DNA from: Phocaeicola abscessus CCUG 55929
GTDB taxonomy: Bacteria; Bacteroidota; Bacteroidia; Bacteroidales; Bacteroidaceae
DNA length: 64,000 nucleotides
Direction of reading: 5' to 3'
NCBI RefSeq assembly: GCF_000312445.1
Contig: NZ_HE997183.1
Span: 154,617 to 218,616 of the forward strand
This document shows positions 63,807 to 64,000 of this stretch, one piece after another. The position numbers were made by a program, and so were the translations under genes. The first letter of the stretch is position 1, and each line of letters opens with the position of its first letter. Under the pieces are notes generated by a model that was given only the letters and a program-made list of their open reading frames with translations, did no database searches and was not told the DNA's origin.

Positions 63807-64000
63807 ATGAAAATAACTATTATAGATGGTTTCTTGGATCTAAGTAGTATAAAATATCCTGATATAAAACGTAATTCATATCAGTTATTATCTATTCTTA
63901 TTTGGAACTTAATAGATTAGAAGAGTCTGTAAGATATTTTAATTATAATGATTGTTCCTATCATAAGATAAGAGAAGATTTGGGAGATTCTGATTTTGTT
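63807..64000 (+). CDS. disturbed or partial reading frame at the window edge
   Basis: A frame from ATG 63807 encodes MKITIIDGFLDLSSIKYPDI and more, and stops at 63918-63920 after 37 residues. In another frame coding-like sequence runs from about 63885 to the window end (SYLELNRLEESVRYFNYND, then CSYHKIREDLGDSDFV). Either one gene is broken by a frameshift near 63885-63900 or the second frame is a separate gene without a visible ATG. The family is not recognised, and the rest lies outside the window. Confidence 0.35.

Overview
The window is chromosomal DNA from a member of the order Bacteroidales (Bacteroidota). The signs are a SusC/SusD pair, a GldB-type lipoprotein, dipeptidyl peptidase IV, GH78, GH43 and GH109 enzymes with signal peptides, pyruvate phosphate dikinase, fimbrillin-like lipoproteins, and several promoters of the Bacteroidota type (TTTG, 18-20 bases, then TAnnTTTG). 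A genus cannot be fixed by eye; the Tannerellaceae/Porphyromonadaceae side of the order is a reasonable guess. Most of the window is ordinary core genome, with accessory DNA at about 5.5-14.7 kb, 21.1-24.7 kb, 48.3-50.3 kb and 62.2-64.0 kb.

Layout. 0-5.5 kb: tRNA-Lys, two RNA-modification genes (RluA-type pseudouridine synthase, RlmD) and ppdK. 6-13 kb: a surface-lipoprotein locus with a membrane-anchored AraC regulator, a 21-bp-period direct repeat, a 50-codon gene, and three fimbrillin-like lipoproteins that share a nearly identical N-terminal module but carry different C-terminal domains (FISUMP-like or LamG-like), with two more small genes between them. 13-14.7 kb: a secreted esterase and a broken GH2 gene. 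14.7-19.2 kb: hisGDCB behind a leader with a terminator hairpin. 19.2-21.4 kb: a Dabb protein, a collapsed uridine kinase remnant, an MltF-like transglycosylase and a 41-bp tandem repeat. 21.4-24.6 kb: a four-gene cluster (HprK-like kinase, S24/S26 peptidase, PqqD-like protein, ABC exporter) that looks like part of a peptide maturation and export system without a visible precursor. 24.8-34.8 kb: housekeeping genes (glucosaminidase, cdd, YrdC-type protein, flavodiiron protein, radical SAM protein, DPP-IV, lipA, tetrapyrrole methylase, GldB).

35-47 kb: a GH78 rhamnosidase, a nitroreductase, a cobalamin riboswitch in front of a btuFCD-like importer, thrA behind a leader containing a methionine-rich 26-codon ORF, and a GH109-type enzyme. 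47-56 kb: radA, a nucleotidyltransferase pseudogene, a GC-rich FAD oxidoreductase, a LuxR-type regulator, a GH43 enzyme with an AraC regulator, and convergent alcohol and aldehyde dehydrogenases. 56-62 kb: SusC, SusD and two small surface lipoproteins. 62-64 kb: a truncated DUF6261 gene abutting an IS982 fragment that itself contains a 237-bp MITE-like insertion, then AT-rich DNA with a 47-codon peptide gene, a hairpin and a reading frame that is disturbed at the window edge.

The best candidates for something little described are the modular lipoprotein locus with its AraC switch, the HprK/S26/PqqD/ABC cluster, the methionine-rich leader before thrA, and the small peptide gene at the right edge. 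All family assignments come from reading the protein sequences; no database search was possible.
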